This document shows positions 63,861 through 64,000 of a stretch of DNA of 64,000 nucleotides, piece after piece. This DNA is from Fructobacillus parabroussonetiae. Lineage in GTDB: Bacteria > Bacillota > Bacilli > Lactobacillales > Lactobacillaceae. Each line of letters opens with the position of its first letter. Position 1 is the first letter of the stretch. The notes below the pieces were generated by a model. The model searched no databases, was not told the origin of the DNA, and saw only the letters and a list, made by a program, of their open reading frames with translations. Location: positions 62,001 to 126,000 of the forward strand of contig NZ_JAAMFL010000006.1 in the NCBI RefSeq assembly GCF_018437265.1. Reading direction: 5' to 3'. A program made the position numbers and the translations under genes.

Positions 63861-63874
63861 CGAACATTTGTTCG
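63861..63874 (-). promoter_or_regulatory. LexA (SOS) box of recA
   Basis: CGAACAAATGTTCG on the minus strand: CGAAC-N4-GTTCG, matching the Gram-positive LexA/DinR consensus. Nine bp upstream of the recA -35. Confidence 0.85.
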
Positions 63875-63912
63875 CTTTATTTCCCCCTTTAAATGATTAA
63901 ACGAAAAAAGCG

Positions 63913-64000
63913 CTCAAAGTCCGTCAGCGAAAACCGAGCGGTTTTGCCAGAAATAGTCAATGCCGGAATAGATCGTAAAGAAGACGGCAATATAAAGTAA
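63913..64000 (-). CDS. pgsA: CDP-diacylglycerol--glycerol-3-phosphate 3-phosphatidyltransferase (C-terminal fragment)
   Basis: The last 28 codons of a leftward gene cut by the window edge. The peptide ends YIAVFFTIYSGIDYFWQN and then SVFADGL, resembling the last membrane helix and tail of PgsA. PgsA makes phosphatidylglycerol phosphate for phosphatidylglycerol. pgsA upstream of recA is the common Firmicute order. Stop TGA at 63913-63915. Confidence 0.8.

Noticed and set aside
1-64000. CRISPR arrays, insertion sequences, prophage, tRNA and rRNA genes
   Set aside because: No regularly spaced repeats, transposase motifs, phage genes or cloverleaf-like sequences were seen. A tRNA-like TTCGATTCC at 9787 lies within rsmH.

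Overview
The window is a continuous chromosomal segment of a low-to-moderate-GC lactic acid bacterium. Gene content points to Leuconostocaceae and most likely Fructobacillus. The strongest marker is a 338-residue zinc-dependent mannitol 2-dehydrogenase (50791..51807) that reads very much like the Leuconostoc enzyme. By eye the base composition is richer in G+C than I would expect for Leuconostoc itself. Species assignment is inference. I see no phage, insertion sequence, CRISPR array, tRNA or rRNA gene.

Almost everything is transcribed leftward (minus strand). Reading the minus strand from right to left: end of pgsA, recA with an SOS box, the phosphate block pstS-pstC-pstA-pstB-pstB-phoU, yvlD-like/hprK/gpsA, galU, trxB. 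Then comes a rightward island: mannitol dehydrogenase, a YczE-like membrane protein and a VOC protein. Next are dedA-pgcA, rplS, dinB, nrnA-cshB, a rightward yslB, murI-rdgB, ruvB-queA and tsaE-GNAT-exonuclease. After these lie rightward nnrD and exoA, leftward pepV, a possible small RNA (34130..34246) and a gtrA-like gene on the plus strand.

The left half holds tig, clpX-engB, msrA-msrB, a padR/DUF1700/DUF4097 operon, nadR, priA, fmt-rsmB-stp-pknB, one LPXTG-like surface protein, rsgA-rpe-thiN-trxA, rpmB, yloU-fakA, two small membrane proteins, and the complete division and cell wall (dcw) cluster from mraZ to the start of sepF.

The genes serve envelope growth and division (dcw cluster, murI, PASTA kinase/phosphatase, galU, pgcA), DNA repair (recA, ruvB, priA, dinB, exoA), nucleotide and protein quality control (rdgB, nnrD, msrAB, trxA, trxB, clpX, tig) and phosphate uptake. 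The mannitol dehydrogenase fits a heterofermenter that uses fructose as electron acceptor.

The regulatory layer is the most informative part. It includes a three-repeat MraZ operator, a LexA box at recA, and many extended -10 promoters (TGNTATAAT). Three genes (rsgA, tsaE, ruvB) have a TATAAT only 6-7 nt before the ATG, which predicts leaderless mRNAs. A hairpin pairs with the msrA ribosome binding site, an unassigned structured RNA lies between gtrA and pepV, and a strand-skewed heptamer AAAGTCG is strongly over-represented. Start codons were re-chosen from ribosome binding sites (SD) and homology where a longer reading frame was misleading. The window cuts sepF at the left and pgsA at the right.
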